Under the pieces are notes generated by a model that saw nothing but the letters and a program-made list of their open reading frames with translations, ran no database searches and was not told the DNA's origin. Below, piece by piece: positions 4,375-5,464 of a stretch of DNA of 5,464 bases (position 1 is its first letter; every line of letters starts with the position of its first letter). Origin of the DNA: Clostridium sp. Lineage in GTDB: Bacteria > Bacillota > Clostridia > Acetivibrionales > Acetivibrionaceae. The position numbers and the translations under genes are program-made. The stretch spans positions 1-5,464 of the forward strand of contig DUVG01000030.1 in NCBI GenBank assembly GCA_012841175.1, read 5' to 3'.

Positions 4375-5464
4375 ATGTTAAAAGGGAAAAATGGCAAGTC
4401 AGAAAACATCAACAAAACAAGGACAATAGTTGTTTTGCTAATGGGTTCCATTATTACTATTTTATTAAGTATATTGTTAATGGATCTTTTAGCAGATAAT
4501 CCGGAAAAGTATAGAGCTATACAAAGTGTTTTATATATACTTGCTTTATTTATGGCAGGTTTTCTTTTCTTTTTTACAGTAAGATTTTTTAAAGGCGTTG
4601 ATTTAATAAACCATAATGCATATTTAATGGCAAAAGGGCAGCTAAATATTAGTGACATAATATTAGATAGGGCAAAGGGGCTTGAGACTTTATGTATAGC
4701 CTTTAACGATATGAAGAGTAATTTATTGACTTTTACAGAGCTAACCAAAACTAATATAGTAATAATTTCTGATGCTGTGGATGAGGTAACAAAAAGTATT
4801 GATAACAGTCTTAAGGGAAATGAACAAATTGCTGCTAGCATGGGAGATTTGGCAGAAAAATCCCACCAACAATTAAAAAATGCAAAAGAGACGTTAGATA
4901 GCATTTCTATTGTTGACGAAAGAGTAAACTCAATTGAAAATAGCCTGGCTAATATAGAAAATATTGTAAAAGAAGTGGTGGCTTCCACTACACAAGGTAA
5001 TCAAAACTTAGATGAATATCATCATCAGATGAATGTTATTACAAATGATCTTAGCAGCACTTCATGGTCTATCGACCAATTAAATGGTGAATTGGAGAAA
5101 ATCTATAATTTAGGTGAATTAATAACTGAAATAGCAGAACAATTAAAAATGCTGGCATTAAATGCATCCATTGAGTCGGCAAGAGCAGGGGAGAGCGGCA
5201 TAGGATTTTCCGTTGTTGCAACAGAAATGAATAAACTTTCAGATGAGACAAGTAAAAGTATTAAAAAAATTAATGTACTTTTAAACACCGTTTCTTCTAG
5301 CAGTGAAAATGTTAAAAACAGTATTGGAAATTGTATCGAAAACTATAATTTAAGTAAGGATTTATTTTCTAAAGTTAAAGAATCATTTTATACAATTAAA
5401 AACAGCACAGACGTATTAAGTGAAGATATAAATAAAGTGTATTCTGAGTCAGGTATTATATCAA
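4375..5464 (+). CDS. Methyl-accepting chemotaxis protein (5' part, runs off the window)
   Basis: A membrane chemoreceptor that signals to CheA/CheW; 363 residues are visible and the frame is open at the edge. After a basic N-terminus come two membrane helices, TIVVLLMGSIITILLSILLM (17-36) and about 50-69, joined by only about 13 residues, so there is no external sensing domain. A HAMP-like segment (about 70-125) and a long heptad-rich coiled coil follow. The conserved signalling tip is ITEIAEQLKMLALNASIESARAGESGIGFSVVATEMNKLS (250-289), retaining E-x-ARAGE-x-G-x-GF-x-VVA-x-E. The usual QTNLLALNA reads QLKMLALNA here. What follows (290-363) is the start of the returning helix, so the C-terminal methylation region is mostly beyond the window. 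Start choice: ATG at 4375 has AGGTGG (4357-4362) at a long 12 bases; in-frame TTG at 4369 has it at 6 bases and would add two residues. It lies 148 bases after pcrA, with its own likely motility-type promoter. Confidence 0.9.
   Translation, partial: MLKGKNGKSENINKTRTIVVLLMGSIITILLSILLMDLLADNPEKYRAIQSVLYILALFMAGFLFFFTVRFFKGVDLINHNAYLMAKGQLNISDIILDRAKGLETLCIAFNDMKSNLLTFTELTKTNIVIISDAVDEVTKSIDNSLKGNEQIAASMGDLAEKSHQQLKNAKETLDSISIVDERVNSIENSLANIENIVKEVVASTTQGNQNLDEYHHQMNVITNDLSSTSWSIDQLNGELEKIYNLGELITEIAEQLKMLALNASIESARAGESGIGFSVVATEMNKLSDETSKSIKKINVLLNTVSSSSENVKNSIGNCIENYNLSKDLFSKVKESFYTIKNSTDVLSEDINKVYSESGIIS

Noticed and set aside
4308..4988. Long minus-strand open frame of 226 codons opposite the chemoreceptor
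   Set aside because: The plus strand encodes membrane helices and a receptor coiled coil in a continuous frame; the antisense frame is a by-product of the AT-rich heptad codons.

Overview
The window comes from an AT-rich, low-GC Gram-positive genome, most likely a member of the Clostridia. This rests on the codon use, the strong purine-rich ribosome binding sites, a long-form hpf, a PcrA-type helicase with its C-terminal Tudor-like domain, and an archaeal/clostridial-style Prx6-like peroxiredoxin. I cannot name a species. Nothing points to a phage, an insertion sequence or a CRISPR array.

Layout. A peroxiredoxin gene (15-647, minus strand) ends in a hairpin that overlaps its stop codon. It is followed by a roughly 700 bp non-coding stretch, from which the peroxiredoxin gene points left and all other genes point right. 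That stretch holds a tight cluster of DnaA boxes: three exact TTATNCACA sites and one 8/9 site, all in the same orientation within 60 bp (928-987), followed by two weaker inverted sites (1026-1046). Next come hpf (1363-1896, ribosome hibernation promoting factor, long form) and pcrA (2013-4226, UvrD/Rep-family DNA helicase). Last is the first 363 codons of a methyl-accepting chemotaxis protein (4375 to the window end), which runs off the right edge.

Control signals. hpf has a possible general-stress-type promoter (GTTTTA-N14-GGGTAA). Its leader contains a 15-bp stem-loop whose two G-U pairs are consistent only with a plus-strand RNA. pcrA has its own good sigma-A promoter, placed so that the transcript would start at or inside a 14-bp hairpin that also lies at the 3' end of hpf. 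The chemotaxis gene has a sigma-D/sigma-28-like promoter (TAAG-N16-GCCGATTA) and a seven-codon upstream reading frame that ends two bases before its ATG.

How the genes relate. Oxidant removal (peroxiredoxin), ribosome storage (HPF), repair and clearance of stalled complexes (PcrA) and chemotaxis are not one pathway, and each gene appears to have its own start signals. The least expected element is the orphan DnaA-box cluster: none of the genes that normally flank a chromosomal origin (dnaA, dnaN, recF, gyrB, rpmH) is present. It may be a DnaA-binding or titration locus, a secondary or unusual origin, or a DnaA-controlled regulatory region.
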